A DNA stretch of 64,000 bases. Source: Streptomyces sp. NBC_01463. GTDB lineage: Bacteria > Actinomycetota > Actinomycetes > Streptomycetales > Streptomycetaceae. Positions 42,642 through 50,653 of the stretch are shown piece after piece. The DNA is taken from assembly GCA_036227345.1 (NCBI GenBank), contig CP109468.1, forward strand, positions 7,998,001 to 8,062,000, written 5' to 3'. A model generated the notes under the pieces. The model did not search any database. It had not been told where the DNA came from and saw nothing but the letters and a program-made list of their open reading frames with translations. The position numbers and the translations under genes were made by a program. The first letter of the stretch is position 1. Each line of letters starts with the position of its first letter.

Positions 42642-43702
42642 GGACCGACGCGCGTCGTCATCACGACCCGCAGGTACGCGGATTCGCCAGTGACAACTAC
42701 GCGGGGACCCACCCAGAGATCCTCGCGGCCCTCGCCCTCGCCAACGGCGGCCATCAGATCGCCTACGGCGAGGACGACTACACCGGTCACCTCCAGCGCG
42801 TGATGCACAGCCACTTCGGACCCACCGCCGAGGCTTTTCCGGTCTTCAACGGAACGGGCGCCAACGTGGTCTCGCTCCAGGCGATGACCGACCGCTGGGG
42901 CGCCGTCATCTGCGCCGAGTCCGCGCACATCAACGTGGACGAGGGAGGCGCGCCGGAGCGGGTCGGCGGGCTCAAGCTGCTCACCGTGCCCACCGAGGAC
43001 GGCAAGCTCACGCCGGAGCTCATCGACCGGCAGGCGTACGGCTGGGACGACGAGCACCGCGCCATGCCCCAGGTCGTCTCGATCACCCAGAACACCGAGC
43101 TGGGCACGGTCTACACCCCCGACGAGATCCGCGCCATCTGCGAGCACGCCCACGGGCACGGCATGAAGGTCCATCTCGACGGGGCCCGGATAGCCAACGC
43201 CGCGGCCTCCCTGGACGTGCCGATGCGGACGTTCACGAACACGGTCGGCGTCGACGTGCTCTCCTTCGGCGGCACCAAGAACGGGGCCATCTTCGGCGAG
43301 GCCGTCGTGGTGCTGAACCCGGACGCCGTCCGGGCGATGAAGCACCTGCGCAAGCTGTCGATGCAGCTCGCCTCCAAGATGCGCTTCGTCTCGGTGCAGC
43401 TCGAGGCGCTGCTGGCCGGCGACCTGTGGCTGCGCAACGCCCGGCACGCCAACACCATGGCCCAGCGGCTCGCCGAGGGCGTCCGCGCGGTCGGCGGCGT
43501 GGAGATCCTCTATCCCGTCCAGGCCAACGCCGTCTTCGCCCGGCTGCCGCACGCGGTGAGCGAGCGGCTGCAGAAGCGCTTCCGGTTCTACTTCTGGGAC
43601 GAGAAGGCCGGTGACGTGCGCTGGATGTGCGCCTTCGACACCACGGAGGACGACGTCGACGCGTTCCTCCTCGCCCTGAAGGAAGAGATGGCGGCGGCGT
43701 AG
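42620..43702 (+). CDS. Threonine aldolase (beta-eliminating lyase family, PLP)
   Basis: This 360-residue PLP enzyme would cleave L-threonine or L-allo-threonine to glycine and acetaldehyde. GFASDNYAGTHPEIL starts the fold. VFNGTGANVVSLQ binds PLP phosphate, KVHLDGARIANA gives the Asp-Arg ring contacts, and LSFGGTKNGAIFG gives the Schiff-base Lys. The GTG start overlaps the SDR end by 22 bases, with GGAAAG upstream. With the SDR it may handle a hydroxy-amino acid, but the physiological substrate is not evident. Confidence 0.93.
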   Translation: MADPATVRTDARRHHDPQVRGFASDNYAGTHPEILAALALANGGHQIAYGEDDYTGHLQRVMHSHFGPTAEAFPVFNGTGANVVSLQAMTDRWGAVICAESAHINVDEGGAPERVGGLKLLTVPTEDGKLTPELIDRQAYGWDDEHRAMPQVVSITQNTELGTVYTPDEIRAICEHAHGHGMKVHLDGARIANAAASLDVPMRTFTNTVGVDVLSFGGTKNGAIFGEAVVVLNPDAVRAMKHLRKLSMQLASKMRFVSVQLEALLAGDLWLRNARHANTMAQRLAEGVRAVGGVEILYPVQANAVFARLPHAVSERLQKRFRFYFWDEKAGDVRWMCAFDTTEDDVDAFLLALKEEMAAA

Positions 43703-43742
43703 CGTTCCACCATGCATGAATATGCGGTCGACCGGAAATGCA

Positions 43743-43780
43743 TTGACTCCGGTCGGCCGCTTCCCTACGCTCGACGCTCA
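43743..43780 (+). promoter_or_regulatory. Promoter giving a leaderless transglutaminase-like mRNA
   Basis: TTGACT (43743-43748), a 17-base spacer and TACGCT (43766-43771) form a clear sigma-70-type (HrdB) promoter. The ATG follows eight bases after the -10, so transcription should start at or next to the A of the start codon. There is no ribosome-binding site. Confidence 0.7.
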
Positions 43781-44382
43781 TGGAGCTGACGCAGCAGATC
43801 CCGGAGATCTCCGCCTACCTGACGGCCGACGAGGCAATCGACCACGGGCATCCGCTGGTCCGCGAGACGGCCGCACGACTGCGCTCCGAGGCAACGGACG
43901 CATACTCATACGCCGTCGCTGCTTACGCCTTCGTACGTGACACCGTCACGCACTCCGCGGACTCGGGCGATATGCGGGTCACCTGGCGCGCCTCGGACGT
44001 CCTCGCCACCCGCAACGGCATCTGCCATGCCAAATCGCACGCCCTGGCCGCACTCCTGCGTGCGGAGGGCATCCCCGCCGCCCTCTGCTACCAGGCGCTC
44101 GCGGACGACTCCGGGGATCCGGGGGCGGTCCACGGGCTGGTGGCGCTGAGGCTGCCGGGCCGTGACCGCTGGGACCGGCAGGATCCGCGGGGCAACGTGC
44201 CGCCGGGTGTGGACGCGCAGTTCTCGCTGGACGAGGAGCGGCTGGCCTGGCCCGTCCGGCCGGAGTTCAATGAAGTGGACTATCCAGTACTCTATGCAGC
44301 ACCGCATCCGGAGGTGCTGCGCGCCCTGCGGACGGCCGCCGACCGCGCGGAACTCTGGCGCACACTCCCGACAGCACTCTGA
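43780..44382 (+). CDS. Transglutaminase-like (papain-fold) protein
   Basis: This 200-residue cytoplasmic protein has a transglutaminase core: catalytic Cys in RNGICHAKSHALAALLRAEG, His in AVHGLVALRLPG and a following Asp in PPGVDAQFSLDEER. This small bacterial class is probably a peptidase or amide-processing enzyme rather than a cross-linker. The start has no ribosome site but lies at the predicted transcription start. It is 26 bases upstream of the B3/4-domain gene. Confidence 0.88.
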   Translation: MELTQQIPEISAYLTADEAIDHGHPLVRETAARLRSEATDAYSYAVAAYAFVRDTVTHSADSGDMRVTWRASDVLATRNGICHAKSHALAALLRAEGIPAALCYQALADDSGDPGAVHGLVALRLPGRDRWDRQDPRGNVPPGVDAQFSLDEERLAWPVRPEFNEVDYPVLYAAPHPEVLRALRTAADRAELWRTLPTAL

Positions 44383-44408
44383 CGACACCCACTCCAGGCA
44401 AGGTATCG

Positions 44409-45101
44409 ATGACCCCGACCATCACCGTCTCCGACGAGGTACGCGCCCTCGCCCCCGGCTTCACCTGCCTCGCCGTGGAGGCGCACGGCCTGGTCAACGG
44501 ACCCAGCGACGTGCGGAGCTCGGCCCTCCTGGACGACGCGACGCGACGCCTCGCCGAGCGGCTCGACGGCCGGCCCCCGCACGAGGACCCCCACCTCGCC
44601 GCCTGGCGCGACACCTACACCGCGTTCGGCGCCAAGCCCTCACGTACCCGCAACTCCGCCGAGGCGCTCGCCAAGCGGGCCCTGAGCGAGGCGGGGCTGC
44701 CCCGGATCAATCTGCTGGTCGACCTCTACAACGCGATCAGCGTCGCCCATCTGATCCCGGTCGGCGGCGAGGACACGGACCGCATCGAGGGGGCCATGCG
44801 GCTCGTGCGCTCCACCGGGCGCGAGCCCTTTCCCACCGTCGCGGGTGGCGAGGAGACCATCGAGCACCCCGAGCCCGGCGAGGTCGTCTGGCGCGACGAC
44901 GAGGGCGTCACCTGCCGGCGGTGGAACTGGCGCCAGGGAGTACGCACCCGGCTCACCGAGGAGTCGGTGAACGCCCTCTTCCTGCTGGAGAGCCTGGCGC
45001 CGATGTCCGCCGGTGAACTCGAGGCGGCCGGCACCGAACTCGCCGAGTCCCTGGAGAAGCTGAGCCCCGGAGCGCGGATCACCGTCCGCACTCCGGAGTG
45101 A
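44409..45101 (+). CDS. B3/B4-domain protein (PheRS-beta editing-like)
   Basis: This 230-residue protein matches the free-standing B3/4 tRNA-binding domain related to the editing module of phenylalanyl-tRNA synthetase beta. FGAKPSRTRNSAEALAKR, LPRINLLVDLYNAISVAHLIPVGG-type residues and NWRQGVRTRLTEESVNALFLLE are typical. Stand-alone versions may clear mischarged aminoacyl-tRNA, but this is not established here. AAGG lies seven bases before the ATG. It is probably co-transcribed with the transglutaminase-like gene. Confidence 0.88.
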   Translation: MTPTITVSDEVRALAPGFTCLAVEAHGLVNGPSDVRSSALLDDATRRLAERLDGRPPHEDPHLAAWRDTYTAFGAKPSRTRNSAEALAKRALSEAGLPRINLLVDLYNAISVAHLIPVGGEDTDRIEGAMRLVRSTGREPFPTVAGGEETIEHPEPGEVVWRDDEGVTCRRWNWRQGVRTRLTEESVNALFLLESLAPMSAGELEAAGTELAESLEKLSPGARITVRTPE

Positions 45102-45131
45102 CGTTTCGGCCGCACTCCGGGCCGGCGCCCG

Positions 45132-45854
45132 TCAGCTGCGCTCGCGGACCTCGGCGGCCGTCGGAGCCGTACCGCCGAGGTGCGAGGGCACCCACCAGGT
45201 GTCGCTCGCGTCCTTCGGGCGCACCGGGTAGGCGCGCTGGGCCGCTTCGAGCAGCTCCTGCACGCGCTCCCGCAACCGCCGGGTGATCGCACCCGCGTAC
45301 TGGTCGGTCGGGGCCTCCAGCGGCTCACCGACCCGGATCGTCACCGGGATGTGGCTGCGCCTGAAGTTGCGCGGGCGCCCCTTGGTCCACAGCCGCTGGG
45401 TGCCCCACAGCGCCATCGGGATCAGCGGAACGCCGGCCTCCTGGGCGAGACGGGCCGCACCCGACTTGAAGCTCTTGAGCGTGAAGGACTCCGAGATCGT
45501 CGCCTCGGGGAACACGCCGACGATCTCGCCGGAGCGCAGCGAGGAGAGGGCGTGCGCATACGCGTCCTCGCCCTGCTTCCGGTCGACGGGGATGTGCTTC
45601 ATGCCGCGCATCAGCGGTCCCGAGACCTTGTGCCGGAACACCGATTCCTTCGCCATGAACCGCACCAGCCGCTTCTGCGGCAGCGCCGACAGCCCGGTGA
45701 AGATGAAGTCCAGATAGCTGATGTGGTTGCTGACCAGAACCGCGCCACCGGTCTTCGGGATGTGCTCCGAACCCTGAGTGTCGATCTTCAGGTCGAGCGC
45801 CTTGAAAAACGTACGAGCGGCGCCGATGACCGGCCGATAGACGAGTTCTGCCAT
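45132..45854 (-). CDS. 1-acyl-sn-glycerol-3-phosphate acyltransferase (PlsC-type)
   Basis: This 240-residue membrane-associated acyltransferase has the H-x4-D motif in LVSNHISYLDFIFTG, the glycerophosphate-binding GVFPEATISESF and RGMKHIPVDRKQG. It makes phosphatidic acid or transfers acyl groups to related lipids. ATG 45854 (AELVYRPVIGAAR) is chosen as the family-like start. An upstream ATG at 45947 would add 31 basic residues. Confidence 0.9.
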   Translation of the reverse strand: MAELVYRPVIGAARTFFKALDLKIDTQGSEHIPKTGGAVLVSNHISYLDFIFTGLSALPQKRLVRFMAKESVFRHKVSGPLMRGMKHIPVDRKQGEDAYAHALSSLRSGEIVGVFPEATISESFTLKSFKSGAARLAQEAGVPLIPMALWGTQRLWTKGRPRNFRRSHIPVTIRVGEPLEAPTDQYAGAITRRLRERVQELLEAAQRAYPVRPKDASDTWWVPSHLGGTAPTAAEVRERS

Positions 45855-46010
45855 CTGGAGAAGACCCTTCTTCAGCGCCTGGGGAGGGTTCTCCCGGCGG
45901 AAGTTACGCAGCCGTAGGTTTTCGGCATTGGGCCGATCGTGCCCCATGCGCGTCGTGGTGGCCAGTCTCGGCGGGCGCGGGGCGCGAGATTCTCGTCACG
46001 TGGAACGGCC

Positions 46011-46037
46011 GGGAATGTCCGGGCGGCCGTGGGTGCT
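46011..46037 (+). promoter_or_regulatory. Weak SigR-like promoter before the thioredoxin gene
   Basis: GGGAAT (46011-46016), an 18-base spacer and GCT (46035-46037) approach the SigR pattern GGAAT-N18-GTT, with one mismatch in the -10. SigR controls thiol-oxidation genes, so the match before a thioredoxin-fold gene is worth noting but weak. Confidence 0.25.
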
Positions 46038-46072
46038 GACCCTTTGCGTAGAGCTCTGACAGGAGGCCGAAG

Positions 46073-46399
46073 GTGGACGGGCAGGCAGATACGAACAGGC
46101 TGGACACGGCCCAACTCGGCGTGGAATTGGGGGAGCGGGCGACGCTGGTCCAGTTCTCCAGCGCGTTCTGTCAGCCGTGCCGGGCGACCCGTCGCACCCT
46201 CGCCGAGGTGGCGGGGATGGTCGACGGTGTCGCCCATGTGGAGATCGACGCCGAGGCGCATCTCACTCTTGTGCGCGCGCTGGACATCAGCCGGACCCCG
46301 ACCGTGCTGGTCCTCGACGCCGCCGGCCGCATCGTCCGCCGGGCCGTCGGACAGCCACGCACCGCCGACGTCGTCGCCGCGCTGGGACAGGCGATATGA
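46073..46399 (+). CDS. Thioredoxin-family protein
   Basis: This 108-residue protein starts at GTG 46073 with GGAGG six bases upstream. The redox motif C-Q-P-C lies in VQFSSAFCQPCRATRRTLAE, and the cis-proline is in DISRTPTVLVLD. The active-site C-x-P-C matches the thioredoxin order, with Gln in place of Gly. No signal peptide is visible, so it is a cytoplasmic thiol-disulphide exchanger. It reads toward the flavin reductase gene. Confidence 0.9.
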   Translation: MDGQADTNRLDTAQLGVELGERATLVQFSSAFCQPCRATRRTLAEVAGMVDGVAHVEIDAEAHLTLVRALDISRTPTVLVLDAAGRIVRRAVGQPRTADVVAALGQAI

Positions 46400-46471
46400 C
46401 GGGCCGTGATGCTTCTCCCACCTGATGGGACGGTCTTGACTGCAACCGCCACGCATCGTCACTCTGACGCT

Positions 46472-46552
46472 ATGCCGCCAGTACTCCTTCTCTACGGCCG
46501 GGTCCACGTCGACCTCGCCCGCAACGCGAGTGCGCGCTGTCCGGATGCCTGA
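46472..46552 (+). CDS. 26-aa leader peptide before the flavin reductase gene
   Basis: This short frame encodes 26 residues, PPVLLLYGRVHVDLARNASA-type followed by R-C-P-D-A and a stop. The R-x-H-V-D-L-x-R core and a late Cys are the hallmark of actinobacterial putative leader peptides found before sulphur-assimilation and flavin-reductase genes. They are thought to sense cysteine supply through translation. TTGACT (46436-46441) lies 30 bases upstream; the -10 is weak. It ends 43 bases before the flavin reductase ATG. Confidence 0.8.
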   Translation: MPPVLLLYGRVHVDLARNASARCPDA

Positions 46553-46595
46553 GCATCCACGGCCCCGTACCTCCGACGTGCAGAAGGACATCTCC

Positions 46596-47102
46596 ATGAC
46601 GGCATCACCCGAACTCGGCAACGCCCGGACCGCCTCGCCCGACCTCCTCCGCTCCGTGTTCCGGCAGCACGCCGCCGGCGTCGCCGTGATCACCGCGGCC
46701 GGTGACCGGCCGGTCGGTTTCACCGCCACCTCCCTCAACTCCGTCGCGGCCGACCCGCCGCTCATCTCCTTCGGCGTCGGCACCTCGTCCTCCAGCTGGC
46801 CGGTGGTGGCGGAGGCCGAGCACATCGGCGTCCACATACTCGGCGATCACCAGCGGGAGCTGGCCGCCACCTTCGCGCGCAGCGGCGCCGACCGGTTCGG
46901 CCCGTCCACCCGATGGAGCAGCGGGCCCGAAGGCGTCCCGGTGCTGGACGGCGTGCTCGCCTGGCTGGTCTGCCGGGTCGTGGCCAGGATCCCGGCGGGG
47001 GACCACCGCATCGTGATCGCGCAGGCGGTCGTCGGTGATCCGGCCGGCGGCGGCCGTCCGCTGGTCTATCACCAGGGCAGGTTCACGGCTCTGCGAGACT
47101 GA
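46596..47102 (+). CDS. Flavin reductase family protein (HpaC/ActVB-like)
   Basis: This 168-residue cytoplasmic protein has SVFRQHAAGVAVITAAGDRPVGFTATSLNSVAADPPLISFGV-type residues at the N-terminus, as in the FMN/FAD reductases that feed two-component monooxygenases. HIGVHILGDHQRELAATFA and the C-terminal PLVYHQGRFTAL complete the split-barrel fold. The ATG at 46596 has AAGGA about eight bases before it. The Cys-type leader peptide upstream suggests a link to sulphur metabolism, perhaps a sulphonate-type monooxygenase partner encoded elsewhere. Confidence 0.9.
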   Translation: MTASPELGNARTASPDLLRSVFRQHAAGVAVITAAGDRPVGFTATSLNSVAADPPLISFGVGTSSSSWPVVAEAEHIGVHILGDHQRELAATFARSGADRFGPSTRWSSGPEGVPVLDGVLAWLVCRVVARIPAGDHRIVIAQAVVGDPAGGGRPLVYHQGRFTALRD

Positions 47103-47169
47103 CCTCGCCGTGGTGGCATCCGAGCGCCCGGCGTTGGCCAGATCACAGCGCAAAGCGCTTGCTCATTGA

Positions 47170-47202
47170 ACACCCAGTGGGTGTACTGGCGAGTAATATT
47201 AC
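47170..47202. promoter_or_regulatory. Three abutting palindromes upstream of etfB
   Basis: ACACCCAGTGGGTGT (47170-47184), TACTGGCGAGTA (47184-47195) and GTAATATTAC (47193-47202) follow each other within 33 bases. The second is of the TACT/AGTA type common for TetR-family operators. The start codon of etfB lies about 100 bases downstream. These are candidate operators; the regulators are unknown. Confidence 0.45.
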
Positions 47203-47303
47203 GGTCGGTGCGCCGGTCGCCCCGACCGGAAATCGCCCCATCAGGCGCCTATGCTGCGTGCAACAAGGCAGCCCGGAAATGACGATGCAGTAGGAGAGCC
47301 GGC

Positions 47304-48089
47304 GTGAGCTTGAGGATCGTTGTCTGTGTGAAGTACGTGCCCGACGCGACCGGTGACCGGCATTTCGCCGATGACCTGACGTTGGATCGTGAGGATGTCG
47401 ACGGGCTGCTGTCGGAGCTGGACGAGTACGCGGTCGAGCAGGCGTTGCAGATCGCGGATGCGGCGGACGATGCGGAGGTCACCGTGCTGACGGTGGGTCC
47501 GGAGGACGCCAAGGACGCGTTGCGCAAGGCGTTGTCGATGGGTGCGGACAAGGCCGTTCATGTCGAGGACGACGATCTGCACGGCACGGATGTGATCGGT
47601 ACGTCGCTGGTGCTGGCGAAGGCGATCGAGAAGACGGGTTACGACCTGGTGATCTCGGGGATGGCGTCGACGGACGGCACGATGGGTGTGGTTCCGGCGC
47701 TGCTGGCCGAGCGGCTGGGTGTGCCGCAGGTGACGCTGCTGTCCGAGGTGTCGGTCGAGGGCGGTGTGGTGAAGGGCCGCCGGGACGGTGACACGGCGTC
47801 CGAGCAGCTGGAGGCGTCGCTGCCGGCGGTGGTGTCGGTGACCGACCAGTCCGGTGAGGCCCGTTACCCGTCGTTCAAGGGGATCATGGCCGCGAAGAAG
47901 AAGCCGGTCGAGTCGCTGGACCTGGACGACCTGGGGATCGACGCGGACGAGGTCGGCCTGGGTGGCGCGTGGACCGCGGTCGACTCCGCCGCGCAGCGTC
48001 CGGCCCGTACCGCGGGCACGATCGTCAAGGACGAGGGCGAGGGCGGCAAGCAGCTGGCCGAGTTCCTGGCCGGCCAGAAGTTCATCTGA
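47304..48089 (+). CDS. etfB: Electron transfer flavoprotein, beta subunit
   Basis: This 261-residue protein pairs with EtfA to carry electrons from acyl-CoA and other dehydrogenases to the quinone pool. SLRIVVCVKYVPDATGDRHF starts the fold. YDLVISGMASTDGTMGVVPALLAERLG-type residues bind AMP. PSFKGIMAAKKKPVESLDLDDLG is the recognition loop used by partner dehydrogenases. GGAGAG lies five bases before the GTG start. Codons here favour G-ending (ttg, gcg, gtg) and ggt over C-ending ones, unlike etfA. Confidence 0.96.
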   Translation: MSLRIVVCVKYVPDATGDRHFADDLTLDREDVDGLLSELDEYAVEQALQIADAADDAEVTVLTVGPEDAKDALRKALSMGADKAVHVEDDDLHGTDVIGTSLVLAKAIEKTGYDLVISGMASTDGTMGVVPALLAERLGVPQVTLLSEVSVEGGVVKGRRDGDTASEQLEASLPAVVSVTDQSGEARYPSFKGIMAAKKKPVESLDLDDLGIDADEVGLGGAWTAVDSAAQRPARTAGTIVKDEGEGGKQLAEFLAGQKFI

Positions 48090-48150
48090 GCCCCGGCCGT
48101 ACCCCTTCACCGCCCCCGCCTACCTCGCACACGCAGGAGATTGAAGTCCC

Positions 48151-49113
48151 ATGGCTGAAGTTCTCGTCTATGTCGACCACGTGGACGGTGCCGTCCGGAA
48201 GCCCACCCTGGAGCTGCTGACGCTCGCCCGCCGCATCGGCGAGCCCGTCGCCGTCGCCCTGGGCAACGGCGCCGCGGACACCGCCGCCGTGCTCGCCGAG
48301 CACGGTGCCGTCAAGGTCCTGACCGCCGACGCCCCCGAGTTCGCCGACTACCTCGTCGTACCGAAGGTCGACGCGCTCCAGGCCGCCTACGACGCGGTGT
48401 CCCCGGCCGCCGTGCTGCTGCCCTCCTCCGCGGAGGCCAAGGAGATCGCGGCCCGCCTCGCGGTCCGGATCGGTTCCGGCATCATCACCGACGCCGTCGA
48501 CCTGGAAGCCGGCGATCAGGGCCCGGTCGCCACGCAGTCCGCGTTCGCCGCCTCGTACACCACCAAGACCCGTGTCTCCAAGGGTGCCCCGGTCGTCACC
48601 GTCAAGCCGAACTCGGCCCCGGTCGAGCCGGCACCGGCCGCCGGTGCCGTCGAGGCCCTCACGGTCTCCTTCTCGGCGCAGGCCACCGGCACCAAGGTCC
48701 TCTCGCGCACCCCGCGCGAGTCGACCGGGCGTCCGGAGCTGACCGAGGCCGCGATCGTCGTCTCGGGCGGCCGTGGCGTCAACGGCGCGGAGAACTTCGC
48801 GGTCATCGAGGCCCTCGCCGACTCGCTTGGTGCCGCCGTCGGCGCCTCGCGCGCCGCGGTGGACGCCGGCTGGTACCCGCACTCCAACCAGGTCGGCCAG
48901 ACCGGCAAGTCCGTCTCGCCGCAGCTCTACATCGCCTCGGGCATCTCCGGCGCGATCCAGCACCGGGCCGGCATGCAGACCTCGAAGACCATCGTCGCGG
49001 TCAACAAGGACGCCGAGGCCCCGATCTTCGACCTCGTCGACTACGGCGTCGTCGGTGACCTCTTCAACGTCGTCCCCCAACTCACCGACGAGGTCAACAC
49101 CCGCAAGGGCTGA
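48151..49113 (+). CDS. etfA: Electron transfer flavoprotein, alpha subunit
   Basis: This 320-residue FAD-binding subunit has a C-terminal FAD domain that is complete: [35 protein letters not shown] residues, then [20 protein letters not shown] and [19 protein letters not shown]. The start lies 61 bases after etfB, with CAGGAG upstream. A long terminator follows. The pair forms the standard Streptomyces ETF unit. Confidence 0.96.
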   Translation: MAEVLVYVDHVDGAVRKPTLELLTLARRIGEPVAVALGNGAADTAAVLAEHGAVKVLTADAPEFADYLVVPKVDALQAAYDAVSPAAVLLPSSAEAKEIAARLAVRIGSGIITDAVDLEAGDQGPVATQSAFAASYTTKTRVSKGAPVVTVKPNSAPVEPAPAAGAVEALTVSFSAQATGTKVLSRTPRESTGRPELTEAAIVVSGGRGVNGAENFAVIEALADSLGAAVGASRAAVDAGWYPHSNQVGQTGKSVSPQLYIASGISGAIQHRAGMQTSKTIVAVNKDAEAPIFDLVDYGVVGDLFNVVPQLTDEVNTRKG

Positions 49114-49145
49114 CCCCCACGGCACACAGCACAGCACGACGGCCC

Positions 49146-49177
49146 GGGGCCGCGCGGTGAACCCACCGCGCGGCCCC
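49146..49177 (+). terminator. Terminator after etfA
   Basis: A 14-bp perfect stem (49146-49159 with 49164-49177) closes the four-base loop aacc, 33 bases after the etfA stop. Confidence 0.85.
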
Positions 49178-49196
49178 GCACCGTTTCCGATCACCA

Positions 49197-49263
49197 TTGA
49201 CGCAGGTACGACAGCCTTATAACTTCACTATACGGATTGTTGATTCCGGGAAGCGGAAACAAC
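49197..49263 (+). promoter_or_regulatory. Promoter and imperfect palindrome before the DUF6986 gene
   Basis: TTGACG (49197-49202), a 17-base spacer and TAACTT (49220-49225) form a likely promoter. Downstream, GTTGATTCC (49239-49247) and GGAAACAAC (49255-49263) are an inverted repeat with one mismatch and a seven-base spacer. It sits where a repressor could block elongation or opening. Confidence 0.45.
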
Positions 49264-49284
49264 GAGAGTGCGGAGGGTGCGGAG

Positions 49285-50583
49285 ATGGGTCAGCAGGAGA
49301 AGGTGGCGACGAGCCTCGCCGGTGCGGTCAGCGACGGGATCAGCGCCTCCCTCACGGCGGTGGACGCCGAACTCGCCCGCCGCTACCCGGGCGACCCCGG
49401 CACGCGCCAGCCCGTCCACACGGTCTACGTACCCGGGGACGCCTTCACCGAGGGCACCATCCGCTCCTGGGGCGACCAGGCACTGCGGTCGCTCGACGAG
49501 CACGCCCCCGACGCCGCCTCGCTCGCCGCGGTCCTCGGCATTCCGGACGAGCTCGCCGGCCCCGTCCACGACCGCGTCCGCGCCAAGCTGGAGCGCGAGC
49601 CCGTCGAGGACCTGCGGATCGACTTCGAGGACGGCTACGGCCCCCGCTCCGACGCCGAGGAGGACGAGGCCGCGGCCCGGGCGGCCCGGCTGATCTCGGA
49701 GGCGTACGCCAACGGCACGGCGGCCCCGTACATGGGCATCCGGATGAAGTGCATGGAAGCCGCGGTACGCGACCGGGGCATCCGCACCACGGACGTCTTC
49801 CTCACCGGCCTGATGGAGGCGGGCGGCCTGCCCGACGGGCTCGTGCTGACCCTGCCGAAGGTGACGTACCCCGAACAGGTCACCGCCTTCGTCCAGCTCC
49901 TCGAGGCCTTCGAGAAGGCTCACGCCCTGCCCTCCGGGCGGCTCGGCTTCGAGATCCAGATCGAGACCAGCCAGTCCATCCTCGCGGCCGACGGCACCGC
50001 CGCCGTCGCCCGGATGATCGACGCCGCGCAGGGCCGGGCGACCGGACTGCACTACGGCACGTTCGACTACAGCGCCTGCGTCGGGGTCAGCGCCGCCTAC
50101 CAGGCGAGCGACCACCCGGCGGCCGACCACGCGAAGGCCGTCATGCAGGTAGCCGCCGCGGGCACCGGGGTGCGGGTCTCCGACGGCTCGACCAACGTCC
50201 TGCCCGTCGGCCCGACCCCGCAGGTCCACGAGGCCTGGCGACTGCACTACGGCCTCACACGGCGCGCTCTGGCCCGCGCCTACTACCAGGGCTGGGACAT
50301 GCACCCGGGCCACCTGCCGACCCGCTACGCGGCCGTCTACACCTTCTACCGCGAGGGCCTGGAGCAGGCCGCGGCCCGGCTCGCCGCCTACGTGGCCAAG
50401 GCCGGCGGCGACGTGATGGACGAACCCGCCACCGCCAAGGCGCTCAGCGGCTACCTGCTGCGCGGCATCGACTGCGGCGCCCTGGACACCGCCGAGGTGG
50501 CCCGGCTGACCGGACTGACCCGCGCGGACCTCGACGCCTTCGCCTCACCGCGGCGCGGCGGGCTGACCGTCACGGCACCGTAG
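49285..50583 (+). CDS. DUF6986 (HpcH/HpaI aldolase/citrate-lyase-like) protein
   Basis: This 432-residue soluble TIM-barrel protein starts at ATG 49285, with GGAGG eight bases before. LRIDFEDGYGPRSDAEEDEAA and RLGFEIQIETSQSI carry the acidic residues that bind Mg in citrate-lyase and malate-synthase relatives. GLHYGTFDYSACVGVS and WDMHPGHLPTRYAAVY complete the barrel. A carbon-carbon lyase or condensing role is likely, but the substrate is not known. It stands alone with its own promoter. Confidence 0.85.
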   Translation: MGQQEKVATSLAGAVSDGISASLTAVDAELARRYPGDPGTRQPVHTVYVPGDAFTEGTIRSWGDQALRSLDEHAPDAASLAAVLGIPDELAGPVHDRVRAKLEREPVEDLRIDFEDGYGPRSDAEEDEAAARAARLISEAYANGTAAPYMGIRMKCMEAAVRDRGIRTTDVFLTGLMEAGGLPDGLVLTLPKVTYPEQVTAFVQLLEAFEKAHALPSGRLGFEIQIETSQSILAADGTAAVARMIDAAQGRATGLHYGTFDYSACVGVSAAYQASDHPAADHAKAVMQVAAAGTGVRVSDGSTNVLPVGPTPQVHEAWRLHYGLTRRALARAYYQGWDMHPGHLPTRYAAVYTFYREGLEQAAARLAAYVAKAGGDVMDEPATAKALSGYLLRGIDCGALDTAEVARLTGLTRADLDAFASPRRGGLTVTAP

Positions 50584-50653
50584 CCGGTACCGCACCGTGT
50601 GAACGATCCGGTCGTCCCGGGCGCCGGCGTGTGCCGCGCCCGGGACGACCGGA

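Noticed and set aside
46472..46552. Treating the leader-peptide frame as the N-terminus of the flavin reductase
   Set aside because: It ends in its own stop codon and is separated from the reductase ATG by 43 bases with a separate AAGGA site.
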